Shown in pieces: positions 1-7,881 of a stretch of 64,000 nt of DNA. A program made the position numbers and the translations under genes. The notes beneath the pieces were generated by a model that ran no database searches, was not told where the DNA came from, and was given only the letters and a program-made list of their open reading frames with translations. Each line of letters starts with the position of its first letter. Position 1 is the stretch's first letter. Source of the stretch: Mesorhizobium sp. SARCC-RB16n (lineage in GTDB: Bacteria > Pseudomonadota > Alphaproteobacteria > Rhizobiales > Rhizobiaceae); assembly GCF_008520305.1 (NCBI RefSeq), contig NZ_ML703296.1:75770-139769 (forward strand), written 5' to 3'.

Positions 1-773
1 TCCAGACGCTGAAGCGGCTTTGCGGCGTAGACGAGGAAGACTTGCTCGACATGCTGGCCGAGATCCGGGCGCTCGACCCGCGGCCGGGCATGGCGTTTTC
101 GGGGGGCGCCAGCGACGCGATCGTCGCCGATGTCGAGGTGCGGGCCGCCAATGACGGCAGCTGGACCGTCGAACTCAATGCCGAAACGCTGCCGCGCGTG
201 CTGGTCGATCATATCTATTTTGCCCAGGTGTCGCCGCACGCGAAGAACCAGGCGGAGAAGGACTTCCTGGCCGAGTGCCTGCAGAACGCCAACTGGCTGA
301 CACGCAGCCTCGACCAGCGGGCAAAGACGATCCTCAAAGTGGCTTCGGAAATCGTGCGCCAGCAGGACGCCTTCCTCGTCCATGGCGTACGTCATCTGAA
401 ACCGCTCAACCTGCGCACGGTGGCCGACGCCATCGGCATGCACGAATCGACGGTCAGCCGGGTCACCGCGAACAAATACATGCTCACCCCGCGCGGCGTG
501 TTCGAGCTGCGCTATTTCTTCACCGCCTCGATCGCGGCATCGGGCGGTGGCGACGCGCATTCCTCGGAAGCGGTGCGTGATCGCATCAAGCAAATGATCG
601 ACGAGGAGAAGCCCGTCGATGTGCTGTCGGACGATGCCATCGTCGACATGCTGAAGGAAAGTGGCGTCGATATCGCCCGGCGCACGGTCGCCAAGTACCG
701 GGAAGGCATGAATATTCCCTCGTCGGTGCAGCGCCGGCGCGAGAAGCGGGCGCTCGCCAGCGCCGGCCGCTAG
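1..773 (+). CDS. rpoN: RNA polymerase sigma-54 factor, C-terminal part (5' end outside window)
   Basis: The reading frame is open from the left edge (first complete codon at base 3, reading QTLKRLCGVDEEDL) to a TAG at 771-773, so this is the C-terminal ~256 residues of a protein that starts upstream. It holds the core-binding region, the helix-turn-helix (HESTVSRVTANKYM) and, near the end, the diagnostic RpoN box ARRTVAKYRE that contacts the -24 promoter element. Sigma-54 directs RNA polymerase to promoters of nitrogen, transport and symbiosis genes and needs AAA+ activators to open them. The neighbours hpf and ptsN are the usual companions of rpoN in proteobacteria. Identification is secure; only the start is missing. 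Confidence 0.97.
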   Translation, partial: QTLKRLCGVDEEDLLDMLAEIRALDPRPGMAFSGGASDAIVADVEVRAANDGSWTVELNAETLPRVLVDHIYFAQVSPHAKNQAEKDFLAECLQNANWLTRSLDQRAKTILKVASEIVRQQDAFLVHGVRHLKPLNLRTVADAIGMHESTVSRVTANKYMLTPRGVFELRYFFTASIAASGGGDAHSSEAVRDRIKQMIDEEKPVDVLSDDAIVDMLKESGVDIARRTVAKYREGMNIPSSVQRRREKRALASAGR

Positions 774-807
774 GCATTCTGCGATTTTCCACAGCTTTCG
801 AGCTTCA

Positions 808-836
808 TTGACAAGCCACGGTGAAGTGGCTAGAAG
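808..836 (+). promoter_or_regulatory. Putative sigma-70-type promoter upstream of hpf
   Basis: TTGACA (808-813) is followed after 17 bases by TAGAAG (831-836), in the 266-base gap between rpoN and hpf. The spacer carries a short inverted repeat (GCCAC/GTGGC). This would give hpf its own transcript with a leader of about 200 bases. Only the sequence match supports it. Confidence 0.45.
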
Positions 837-1039
837 CCCGCCCGCATGAGATGGGCTTGATGCCCGCTAGCGGATGGTCCGTCACGACAATGACCCGGGA
901 CGGTCAAGAAGGCGGCTTGTGATCAACCGGAAAGTTCGGATTTAAATCGGCGCGAGTGACGCCGCAAAGCTTGTGCGCACGGATCACGAGTATAAACTCG
1001 GGCCAGTTTGAAGCCTGAGCAAGGAAGGTCAGTTTTCAG

Positions 1040-1624
1040 ATGAATCTGCGCATTTCGGGAAAGCACATGGATATCGGCGATGCGTTCCGCACACGCATCA
1101 ACGATCGTGTCGGTGAAGCCATCGGCAAATATTTCGATCGCGGCTTCGCGGGACACGTCACCGTCATCAAATCGGGCTCGCGCTATTCGGCGGATTGCAT
1201 GATCCGGCTGGATTCCGGCGCTTCGCTGCAGGCCACCGGCGATGCCCAGGATCCGACGCTCGCCTTCGAGGCCGCCGCCGATCGGCTGGAGACCCGGCTT
1301 CGGCGCTACAAGCGCCGTCTGAAATCGCACAATTCGGGCAATGGCAATGGCGAGTTGACCGACATTGCCTATACCGTGATGGCGCCGCTTGCCGATGACG
1401 ATGAGGAAATCCCGGAGGATTTCGCACCGGCCATCGTCGCCGAATCGACCATGACGCTGAAGACCATGTCGGTGGCCTCAGCCGTCATCGAGCTCGATAC
1501 CAAGGACAGTCCGGTGGTTGTTTTCCGCAATGCCGGAACCGACCATCTCAACATCGTCTATCGCCGGCCCGACGGAAACATCGGCTGGATCGATCCGTCC
1601 ACGACCAAAGTCGCACAGGGATAA
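1040..1624 (+). CDS. hpf: Long-form ribosome hibernation promoting factor
   Basis: 194 residues, the length of the long HPF family rather than the short gammaproteobacterial form. Residues 1-100 are the HPF/RaiA ribosome-binding domain (MNLRISGKHMDIGDAFRTRI start, basic RLRRYKRRLKSH strip). After a linker, residues ~140-190 form the conserved C-terminal dimerisation domain (SPVVVFRNAGTDHLNIVYRR). Long HPF binds the decoding site of stationary-phase ribosomes and pairs them into inactive 100S dimers. An AAGGAAGG Shine-Dalgarno sequence lies 12 bases before the ATG. In proteobacteria the gene lies between rpoN and ptsN, as here, and was formerly called a sigma-54 modulation protein. Confidence 0.95.
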   Translation: MNLRISGKHMDIGDAFRTRINDRVGEAIGKYFDRGFAGHVTVIKSGSRYSADCMIRLDSGASLQATGDAQDPTLAFEAAADRLETRLRRYKRRLKSHNSGNGNGELTDIAYTVMAPLADDDEEIPEDFAPAIVAESTMTLKTMSVASAVIELDTKDSPVVVFRNAGTDHLNIVYRRPDGNIGWIDPSTTKVAQG

Positions 1625-1681
1625 AAGCTGGCCGCACGAGGGGTGGGGACTGGCGCGGCAGGCGAACAAGGATTTTCAAGC

Positions 1682-2146
1682 ATGGATCTGAGCGATCTTA
1701 TCAGCGTTCCGGCGATTTTGCCGGCGTTGAAGGCGAACTCCAAGAAGCAGCTTCTGCAATTGCTGTCCGAGCGGGCAGCGGCGATTTCGGGCATTCCGGA
1801 ACGGGAGGTGTTCGACACCATCCTGCAGCGCGAGCGCCTGGGTTCGACCGGCGTCGGCAACGGCATCGCCATCCCGCACGGCAAGCTCGCTGGCGTGAAG
1901 CGCATCGCCGGCGTTTTCGCCCGGCTGGAAACGCCGGTCGATTTCGAATCGCTGGATGACCAACCGGTCGATCTGGTGTTTCTGCTGCTGGCGCCTGAGG
2001 GGGCCGGTGCCGATCACCTCAAGGCACTGTCGCGCATCGCGCGCGTGCTGCGCGACGCCGACACGGTGGCCAAGATCAGGGGAACGCGGGATGCCACGGC
2101 GATCCACGCGCTTTTGTCGGACACGCAGGCCTCGCACGCGGCTTGA
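1682..2146 (+). CDS. ptsN: Nitrogen-PTS enzyme IIA-Ntr
   Basis: 154 residues from the ATG at 1682 (MDLSDLISVPAILPAL), which matches the family N-terminus; an in-frame upstream GTG would add 13 unconserved residues. It is a PTS EIIA type 2 domain. The phosphorylated histidine is His66 in GIAIPHGK, followed by the typical core PVDLVFLLLAPEGAGADHLK. EIIA-Ntr ends the PtsP-PtsO-PtsN phosphorelay, which in rhizobia adjusts potassium transport, ABC transporter activity and nitrogen metabolism instead of importing sugar. It is co-directional with hpf (57-base gap) and is followed by a terminator. The kdp potassium operon elsewhere in this window is a possible target, but that link is inferred from other bacteria. 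Confidence 0.96.
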   Translation: MDLSDLISVPAILPALKANSKKQLLQLLSERAAAISGIPEREVFDTILQRERLGSTGVGNGIAIPHGKLAGVKRIAGVFARLETPVDFESLDDQPVDLVFLLLAPEGAGADHLKALSRIARVLRDADTVAKIRGTRDATAIHALLSDTQASHAA

Positions 2147-2171
2147 AGCCATCTTTTTAAGATTTCACCCC

Positions 2172-2194
2172 AAGGGCCGCCGTGAGCGGCCCTT
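2172..2194. terminator. Hairpin terminator between ptsN and the DUF1150 gene
   Basis: A perfect 9-bp stem (AAGGGCCGC / GCGGCCCTT) with loop CGTGA, followed by TTCGTCT. It sits between the convergent ends of ptsN and the DUF1150 gene and may serve both. Confidence 0.75.
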
Positions 2195-2216
2195 TCGTCT
2201 CGGCCAACCGGTCGCC

Positions 2217-2474
2217 TTAATGAATGGCGACGGTGGTCAGGTCGTTTTCCATGGCACCGGCCAGCGCGCGGTCACGCGCATCGGAAAGCAGGATCGGCTG
2301 GCCATTGGCGGCAAACAGGGCCCACAGCTCCAGGCCGGGCGCAATTTCGCCGATGTTGGGGAAGCGGCCGAGCAGTTCATCGCTCGAGACCTTGCGCAGA
2401 TAGGCGACCGAGCCTTCGCCGAGATGGGCGAATTCGCCGTTGGTCATGGTGATGGTTTCGTCAGTTCTGGTCAT
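2217..2474 (-). CDS. DUF1150 family protein
   Basis: 85 residues beginning MTRTDETITMTNGEF. The start is fixed by an AAGGAGG Shine-Dalgarno six bases before the ATG at 2474; an upstream in-frame start at 2513 lacks one. The core (GEGSVAYLRKV, ELLGRFPNIGEIAPGLELWALF, ANGQPILLSD) matches the small DUF1150 family, which is known from alphaproteobacteria and often lies beside hsp20 genes. No enzymatic motif or signal peptide is visible and the function is unknown. It lies 64 bases downstream of the small heat-shock gene on the same strand, so co-transcription and a proteostasis role are plausible inferences. Confidence 0.85.
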   Translation of the reverse strand: MTRTDETITMTNGEFAHLGEGSVAYLRKVSSDELLGRFPNIGEIAPGLELWALFAANGQPILLSDARDRALAGAMENDLTTVAIH

Positions 2475-2538
2475 TTCAAGCCTCCTTGGCGCGAGGACGC
2501 CGCTCAAGGCCATCCCGCATGAGAGCCATCGGTAAAGA

Positions 2539-2964
2539 TCAGTCTTTCACCGAAATATTTATTTTCCGTACCAGTCGTTCGGACTCCGGCCGATCGAGGT
2601 CGATCGACAAAAGGCCGTTCTTCAGCTCTGCCGCGATCACCCGCATGCCGTCGGCCAGCACGAAGCAGCGCTGGAACTGGCGCGCGGCAATGCCGCGATG
2701 AAGGAATTCGCGCTCGGTGTCGTCGCTTTGACGGCCGCGCACGACCAACTGGTTTTCCTCGGTTGTCACATCGAGATCGCTTTCAGCGAAACCGGCGACG
2801 GCCAGCGTAATGCGCAGCCTTTCGGCCTTGCCGTCGGCACCGCTCAGGCGCTCGATGTTGTAGGGAGGGTAGCTGTCACCGGACTTCGCCAGACGCTCCA
2901 AGGTCTTTTCCATGGCGTCGAAACCCAGGAGAAGCGGGCTGGAGAAAGGCGTCATTCGGCTCAT
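2539..2964 (-). CDS. Small heat-shock protein, Hsp20/IbpA family
   Basis: 141 residues from the ATG at 2964 (MSRMTPFSSPLLLGFDAMEK), with a GAGGA Shine-Dalgarno 8-12 bases upstream. The alpha-crystallin domain spans about residues 38-130 (PPYNIERL start, LRITLAVAGF, LVVRGRQ) and contains the signature AELKNGLLSIDL. The C-terminal KINISV supplies the I-x-I/V oligomerisation motif. These ATP-independent holdases bind unfolding proteins in the cytoplasm during heat stress and pass them to DnaK/ClpB. Rhizobia carry several, often under ROSE thermometers, and the leader of this gene has that architecture (next entry). The family is certain; the exact paralogue name is not. Confidence 0.93.
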   Translation of the reverse strand: MSRMTPFSSPLLLGFDAMEKTLERLAKSGDSYPPYNIERLSGADGKAERLRITLAVAGFAESDLDVTTEENQLVVRGRQSDDTEREFLHRGIAARQFQRCFVLADGMRVIAAELKNGLLSIDLDRPESERLVRKINISVKD

Positions 2965-3055
2965 ATTACACTGTCCTCTCAAGAGCGACATAAACTGGAA
3001 AAACCCGGATGGCATTTTTCCCGATGGTCTTGATATGGTCCGCCCCGCGACCAAG
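2965..3055 (-). promoter_or_regulatory. Candidate ROSE-type RNA thermometer in the hsp20 leader
   Basis: Read on the minus strand, the last hairpin before the start codon (2973-2989) is GTCGCTCT-TGA-GAGGAC. The UCGCU segment pairs with the Shine-Dalgarno AGGA, leaving one G bulged between paired bases. That is the UYGCU/SD arrangement that defines ROSE elements. Two more hairpins lie upstream: 2997-3021 (GGAAAAA/TTTTTCC) and 3036-3053 (TGGTC/GACCA), matching the chain-of-hairpins layout of ROSE leaders. ROSE elements mask the ribosome site at low temperature and melt on heat shock. This rests on manual pairing only. Confidence 0.6.
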
Positions 3056-3076
3056 TTCAAGCCACCAAAAGACCCG

Positions 3077-3145
3077 CCCAAAGAGACCAGGTCGCGGACC
3101 CACAGGAATAGCCCAAAGGATCAGGTCGTGGACTCACAGGAATGA
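3077..3145. repeat. Two tandem copies of a ~35-base repeat
   Basis: Unit 1 (3077-3111) and unit 2 (3112-3145) both begin CCCAAAG and share AGGTCG-GGAC-CACAGGAAT, differing by a few substitutions and a one-base gap. They are directly adjacent, with no spacer, between the divergent hsp20 and nucleoside hydrolase genes. No open reading frame explains them. They could be a duplicated regulator site or a small intergenic repeat. Confidence 0.7.
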
Positions 3146-3299
3146 TCGACATGGCGCTTGAAAAGGCGCGCGGATGCAAGGAGAAGCGCGCAGGCCGGGA
3201 CCGTGCCCCGTCAAGCGGTTCGGCAGCTTGCATCGGTGGGCGTCTTTCGGGCGCAGAATCGGCCCAGTGAACTGATGGCCAGCCAAACAAGGAATTGAA

Positions 3300-4241
3300 A
3301 TGCCCCAACCACGCAAGATCATCATCGATACCGATCCCGGCCAAGACGATGCCGTCGCCATTCTGCTGGCGCTCGGCAGCAGCGAACTGGAGATCGTCGG
3401 CATTACTGCCGTTGCCGGCAACGTGCCGCTGAGACTGACCGAAAAGAATGCCCGCAAGATCTGCGAACTGGCTGGCCGGCCCGACATCAAGGTCTTTGCC
3501 GGCGCCATCCGCCCGTTGGCGCGCGAATTGGTCACCGCCGAGGAAGTGCATGGCAAGACCGGTCTCAACGGGCCGCAATTGCCCGAACCGGCGATGAAGC
3601 TGCAGGAGCAGTATGCCGTCGATTTCATCGTCGAGACGCTGATGGAGGAAGAGAGCGGCACCATCACGCTTTGCCCGCTCGGGCCGCTCACCAACATAGC
3701 GCTGGCATTGATCCGCGAACCGCGCATTGCACCGCGCATCAAGGAAATCGTGCTGATGGGCGGCGGCTTCTTCGAGGGCGGCAATGTAACGCCGACCGCC
3801 GAATTCAACATCTATGTCGATCCACAGGCCGCCGATCTGGTGTTCAAGTCCGGCATCCCGATCGTGATGATGCCGCTCGACGTCACCCACAAGGCGCTGA
3901 CCACGTCCAAGCGCATCGAGGCCTTCCGCAAGCTTGGCAGCAAGGTCGGCATCGCCACGGCAGACATGCTCGAATTCTTCGAGCGTTACGACGAGGAGAA
4001 GTACGGCACCGATGGCGGGCCGCTGCACGACCCCTGCGTCATCGCCTACCTGTTGAAGCCGGAGCTGTTCAAGGGCCGCAACTGCAACGTCAGCATCGAA
4101 ACCGCCTCGGAACTGACCATGGGCATGACCGTGATCGACTGGTGGGGCGTGACCAAGCGGGCAAAGAACGCCATGGTGATGCGCGACATCGACCATGACG
4201 GGTTTTTCGCGCTGCTGGTGGAGAGATTGGGGCGGCTTTAG
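3300..4241 (+). CDS. Inosine/uridine-preferring nucleoside hydrolase family protein
   Basis: 313 residues starting MPQPRKIIIDTDPGQDDAVA, with an AAGGA ribosome site just upstream. DTDPGQDDA (residues 10-18) is the calcium- and ribose-binding signature of the IUNH family. CPLGPLTNIALAL, VLMGGGFFEGGNVTPTAEFNIYVDPQAA and the late Asp in GGPLHDPCVIAYLL complete the active site. Family members hydrolyse the N-glycosidic bond of nucleosides to base and ribose in the cytoplasm. Substrate preference cannot be read reliably. It stands alone, but ribokinase (6889-7794), which would phosphorylate the released ribose, is about 3 kb away. Confidence 0.93.
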   Translation: MPQPRKIIIDTDPGQDDAVAILLALGSSELEIVGITAVAGNVPLRLTEKNARKICELAGRPDIKVFAGAIRPLARELVTAEEVHGKTGLNGPQLPEPAMKLQEQYAVDFIVETLMEEESGTITLCPLGPLTNIALALIREPRIAPRIKEIVLMGGGFFEGGNVTPTAEFNIYVDPQAADLVFKSGIPIVMMPLDVTHKALTTSKRIEAFRKLGSKVGIATADMLEFFERYDEEKYGTDGGPLHDPCVIAYLLKPELFKGRNCNVSIETASELTMGMTVIDWWGVTKRAKNAMVMRDIDHDGFFALLVERLGRL

Positions 4242-4312
4242 AGCCCCATTCTCGCCGATTGAGCAATCTGATCTGGTAGTTCATGGCGTGTCGGCACACG
4301 ACGAACAGCTCC

Positions 4313-4639
4313 TCAATCGAAAAACCGGTAGAAGACGGAGCCGTTGTCGCGGGTAACGCGCTCAATTTTTTTGACACGGGAGCCAATCAGGCGGGGTCGA
4401 TCGTCGTCAACGAAAACCAGAGCATTGTTCTCTAGGAACAATCCATATTGAGACGTGCTGGTCCGGTGCCAGTAGACGCCTTCGATCGTAGCGTTGATCG
4501 GGTCAATTGATCGAATCGGCGTTGCGTCATTCTTCCATTTACTTTGGGCCAATATGAACATTATCGCAAAAAAACCGGCGAAGAAGACCACGCTAGGCGC
4601 GTTCCTCTTCAAACCCTCATAAGTCGACGGTGCACGCAT
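4313..4639 (-). CDS. Hypothetical small membrane-anchored protein
   Basis: 108 residues starting MRAPSTYEGLKRN, with one transmembrane helix at about residues 15-31 (PSVVFFAGFFAIMFILAQ) and a soluble C-terminal domain (~75 residues, many aromatic and charged). I do not recognise the family. Base composition and codon use are clearly more AT-rich than in the flanking genes, which suggests recent acquisition or weak selection. It lies between the convergent nucleoside hydrolase and LysE-type genes. It could also be a spurious reading frame, but the coherent membrane-anchor-plus-domain layout favours a real gene. Confidence 0.55.
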   Translation of the reverse strand: MRAPSTYEGLKRNAPSVVFFAGFFAIMFILAQSKWKNDATPIRSIDPINATIEGVYWHRTSTSQYGLFLENNALVFVDDDRPRLIGSRVKKIERVTRDNGSVFYRFFD

Positions 4640-4732
4640 GAATCCCTCAATGTCGATTCATGTGGTAGCTGGAAAGTTGACTTTCAATCAGCCGCCGACG
4701 CAGCTTTAACGCGGCGCCGGCCTCGGCTGCCG

Positions 4733-5347
4733 TTACTTCGACCGCGAAAACGCCAGCCACAAGCCGCCGCCGACCATGAAGCTGCCGCTGATCCTGGAGA
4801 GGAGCTTGACGCGGCTGGCCGACAGCAGGCGACCGGCGCGGCCGGCGGCGAGCGCATAGGTCGAATCCGACATGGCAGCGAAGATCATGGCGGTTAGGCC
4901 CATGACGACGATCTGCAGCGAGTAATTGCCCTGCGGCGCAATGAACTGCGGGAAGAAGGCGCCGAAGAAGATCAGCGTCTTTGGATTGCTGAGCGCCACC
5001 AGCAAGCCCTGCAGGAAGAAGCCGCCACGCGGCTTCCTGGCGGTGCCATCCGCATTCAGCGTGCCCTTGGAGCGGAACATCTGCACGCCCATCCAGATCA
5101 GATAGGCGGCGCCGATCAACCTGACCCACTCGAACCAGTGGCCCATGCCCGAGATCAGCGTGTTGAGACCGATGCCGACGATGGCGATCATGACGGCGAG
5201 GCCGGCCTGGGTGCCGGCGACATTGGCGAGACCGGCACGAGTTCCGTGGCGGATGCTGTTGGCGATGATCAGCGTGACCGTCGGACCGGGCACCAGGATG
5301 ATGACGATGCAGGCAAGAACATAGGCGGCGTAGAGTTCCAGCGACAT
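4733..5347 (-). CDS. LysE/RhtB family amino-acid exporter
   Basis: 204 residues from the ATG at 5347 (MSLELYAAYVLACIVIILVPGP), which has a GAGGGA ribosome site. The N-terminal VPGPTVTLIIANSIRHGTRAGLANVAGTQAG is the LysE/RhtB signature, and LSNPKTLIFFGAFFPQF is the second conserved block. About six hydrophobic helices span the protein. These inner-membrane exporters expel amino acids such as homoserine, threonine or lysine; the substrate cannot be told from sequence. The gene ends 91 bases after the amidase end on the same strand and is probably transcribed separately. Confidence 0.92.
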   Translation of the reverse strand: MSLELYAAYVLACIVIILVPGPTVTLIIANSIRHGTRAGLANVAGTQAGLAVMIAIVGIGLNTLISGMGHWFEWVRLIGAAYLIWMGVQMFRSKGTLNADGTARKPRGGFFLQGLLVALSNPKTLIFFGAFFPQFIAPQGNYSLQIVVMGLTAMIFAAMSDSTYALAAGRAGRLLSASRVKLLSRISGSFMVGGGLWLAFSRSK

Positions 5348-5441
5348 GATTATCCCTCGCAATGCCGCTGTCGCGGCCTGTCAGGCGACAATCAATGCAT
5401 GGCGGTCAGGACGACGCAAGCCGGCGCGAGGCGGGCCTGGC

Positions 5442-6887
5442 TCAGGCGCCGGCCGACCAGGGCAACGTCGTCTCATAGGCGGCCGCGGCTTTCAGCACGG
5501 CGAGATCGCCGCGTGGCCGGCCGATCAGCTGCATGCCCATTGGCCGGCCCCTGTCGTCGAAGCCGACCGGCACATTGACCGCCGGGCAACCGCCCAGTGT
5601 GGCGAAGGCTGAAACCTGCATCCAGCGATGATAGCTGTCCATTGCCTGTCCCGCGACCTCGTGGGGCCAATGGGTGCCGACCTCGAAGGGAAAGACCTGC
5701 GCGGTCGGCAGCGCGATGAGGTCGAAGCGATCGAAGATCGACAGCAGCGCCCGGTGCCAGGAGGTGCGCACGACCGAGGCTGCGCGAATCTGCGGCGCCG
5801 TCAGCCGCGTGGCGTTCTCCACTTCCCAGATGGCTTCCGGCTTCAGCAGGCCGCGTTTGGAAGGGTCGTCATAGTGCACTTTCAGGGCGCAGCCGCTGCT
5901 GGCCTGGCGCAGCGTCACGAAGGCCTGCCATAGCGCCTCGAAATCGAAATCCGGTCGCAAGGGCTCGGTCACAAAGGATACATCCGTGAACCGGGCGAGT
6001 GCGGCCTCGCACAGATCGAGGATGCCGGGCTCGATCGGCAGATGGCCGCCGAGATCGCCGAGCCAGGCGATGCGACCACCGGTCGTCGCCGTCGCGAGCC
6101 CTTCGAGGAATGAGCCTTGCTTCTCATAGGAGAGAGGCGCTTGCGGATGGTAACCGGCCTGCACATCGAGCAGCAGCGCCATGTCGGCGACGTTGCGGCC
6201 CATCGGCCCCTCGACGCCCATCTGCGCGTGGAAAACCTCGATGTCGGGACCGCCGGGCACGAGCCCCTGCGATGGCCGAAAGCCGTAGACATTGTTCCAG
6301 GCAGCCGGGTTGCGCAGCGAGCCGCCGAAATCGCTGCCGTCGGCGACGGGCACCATGTCCAGCGCCAGCGCCACCGCCGCACCGCCGCTCGAGCCGCCGG
6401 CGGTGAGCGCCGGATCGAAAGCGTTCAGCGTCGGCCCGAACACGTTGTTGTAGGTGTTGGAGCCCAGCCCGAATTCGGGAACGTTGGTCTTGCCGATGAT
6501 GATGGCGCCGGCGTCGCGGATGCGTTCGACGAAGAAATCGTCTTCTTGCGGCACGAAATCGGCGAAGATTGGCGAGCCGAACGAGGTCCTGAGGCCGGTG
6601 GTCGAGGCAAGGTCCTTGATGGCGATGGGAAGGCCAAAAAGGGAGCCTGTTCCGTCCGTCCGCCTGACATCGGCGGCGTCGGCCTCGCGCAGGATGTCGG
6701 CGCGGTCTCGCAACGAAACGATGGCGTTGACCAGCGGGTTGACCGCATCGATGCGATCGAGGAACGCCGTCACCACCTCGCGCACGGAGAGCTTCTTTCG
6801 GCGGATCGCGTCGGTGAGTTCGACGGCCGACAGGCGGCAGATGTCGCTGGCCGCGGGTACGGCATGTCTCGTGCGCGGGCGCATCAT
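5442..6887 (-). CDS. Amidase signature family hydrolase
   Basis: 481 residues from the ATG at 6887, one base after the ribokinase stop, so the two genes are an operon. The amidase catalytic triad is visible: Lys in LPIAIKDLAS, cis-Ser in AGGSSGGAAVALA and nucleophile Ser in DGSDFGGSLRNPAAW. The C-terminal part (CPAVNVPVGFDDRGRPMGMQLIGRP) is typical of the GatA-like amidase fold. It hydrolyses an amide, but its substrate is unknown. The absence of gatB/gatC neighbours and its divergence argue against the tRNA amidotransferase subunit. Longer in-frame starts exist upstream but would overlap ribokinase by about 100 bases. Confidence 0.9.
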   Translation of the reverse strand: MMRPRTRHAVPAASDICRLSAVELTDAIRRKKLSVREVVTAFLDRIDAVNPLVNAIVSLRDRADILREADAADVRRTDGTGSLFGLPIAIKDLASTTGLRTSFGSPIFADFVPQEDDFFVERIRDAGAIIIGKTNVPEFGLGSNTYNNVFGPTLNAFDPALTAGGSSGGAAVALALDMVPVADGSDFGGSLRNPAAWNNVYGFRPSQGLVPGGPDIEVFHAQMGVEGPMGRNVADMALLLDVQAGYHPQAPLSYEKQGSFLEGLATATTGGRIAWLGDLGGHLPIEPGILDLCEAALARFTDVSFVTEPLRPDFDFEALWQAFVTLRQASSGCALKVHYDDPSKRGLLKPEAIWEVENATRLTAPQIRAASVVRTSWHRALLSIFDRFDLIALPTAQVFPFEVGTHWPHEVAGQAMDSYHRWMQVSAFATLGGCPAVNVPVGFDDRGRPMGMQLIGRPRGDLAVLKAAAAYETTLPWSAGA

Positions 6888-6888
6888 C

Positions 6889-7794
6889 TCAACGGGTTTC
6901 CTGCAAGGCCTGGTCGACATCCCGGGCCAGCGGGATTGCCGGCTGGGCGCCAGGCTTGAGGCAAGCCAGTGAGCCGGCGGCACCGGCACGCGCCAGCGCC
7001 TGTTCGAGCGTGAGGCCCGACGACAGGCAGGCGGCGAAATAGCCGCAGAAGGTGTCGCCGGCGCCGACCGTGTCGACCGGCGTGATCTTCAACGCGGGAA
7101 CGGTCAGGAAATCGCTCGGCGTCGCCGCCATGACACCTTCGCCGCCAAGTGTGACGACGATGGCGCGTCCGGTTTTCCCCGCAAAATCGCGCATGCGCGC
7201 CGCCCGATCGCGGCCGCTGAGCGCCAGGGCCTCGCCATAGAGGTCGAACTCGGTTTCGTTGGCGACGACGTAATCAGCCTTGCCGAGGAAGCCGGCCGCT
7301 TTGGCGTGGAACGGAGCCGTGTTGAGCACCGTGACCGCGCCGGCCGCCCTTGCCTGGTCGAGCGCCGCATCGACCGTCGCGAGAGGAATTTCATGCTGCA
7401 GCAGCACGACGTCGCCCTTTTTCAGAAAAGCCTTGGAGAGGTCGCCGGGCACCACGGAAGCATTGGCGCCGGCAACCACGGCGATGATGTTCTCGCCGTC
7501 GTCGCCGACCATGATCAATGCCGTGCCGGTCGAGGCAAAGGTTTCTCCGACGCCTGAGAGGTCGACCTTGGCCTCGCGCAGCAACGCCAGTGCTTCGGGT
7601 GCGAAATTATCCTTGCCGACGGCGCCGACCATGCGCACCGGGGCACCGGCGCGTGCGGCGGCGAGCGCCTGGTTGGCGCCTTTGCCGCCGGGCGCCGTCG
7701 AGAAACCGGAACCGCTCACTGTTTCACCGGGGCTCGGCAAGCGGTCGACATTGGCGATTAGGTCGAGGTTGATCGAGCCGACTACGATAATCAA
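6889..7794 (-). CDS. rbsK: Ribokinase, PfkB family
   Basis: 301 residues starting from TTG at 7794 (MIIVVGSINLDLIANVDRLP). A perfect AGGAGG six bases upstream sets this start; the only upstream ATG lies in unconserved sequence. PfkB motifs are present: the sugar-binding GGKGANQA near residue 40, NETEFDLYG, and the catalytic anion-hole DTVGAGDTFCGYF. It phosphorylates D-ribose to ribose-5-phosphate in the cytoplasm. The amidase follows after a single base. With the nearby nucleoside hydrolase and the nucleoside salvage genes it would recover ribose from nucleosides, although no ribose transporter lies next to it. Confidence 0.9.
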   Translation of the reverse strand: MIIVVGSINLDLIANVDRLPSPGETVSGSGFSTAPGGKGANQALAAARAGAPVRMVGAVGKDNFAPEALALLREAKVDLSGVGETFASTGTALIMVGDDGENIIAVVAGANASVVPGDLSKAFLKKGDVVLLQHEIPLATVDAALDQARAAGAVTVLNTAPFHAKAAGFLGKADYVVANETEFDLYGEALALSGRDRAARMRDFAGKTGRAIVVTLGGEGVMAATPSDFLTVPALKITPVDTVGAGDTFCGYFAACLSSGLTLEQALARAGAAGSLACLKPGAQPAIPLARDVDQALQETR

Positions 7795-7881
7795 GAAATG
7801 CCTCCTGCTGAATGCACGGAAGCTATCCTGCCGGGCCGTTCGATGCCAGACCACGCGAATGGTCCAGCGCGATTTGCCGCC

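Noticed and set aside
3057-4196. 379-codon frame antisense to the nucleoside hydrolase
   Set aside because: It is a mirror frame of a high-GC gene with strong family motifs on the other strand; it has His/Asp-rich low-quality sequence, no ribosome site and no domain.
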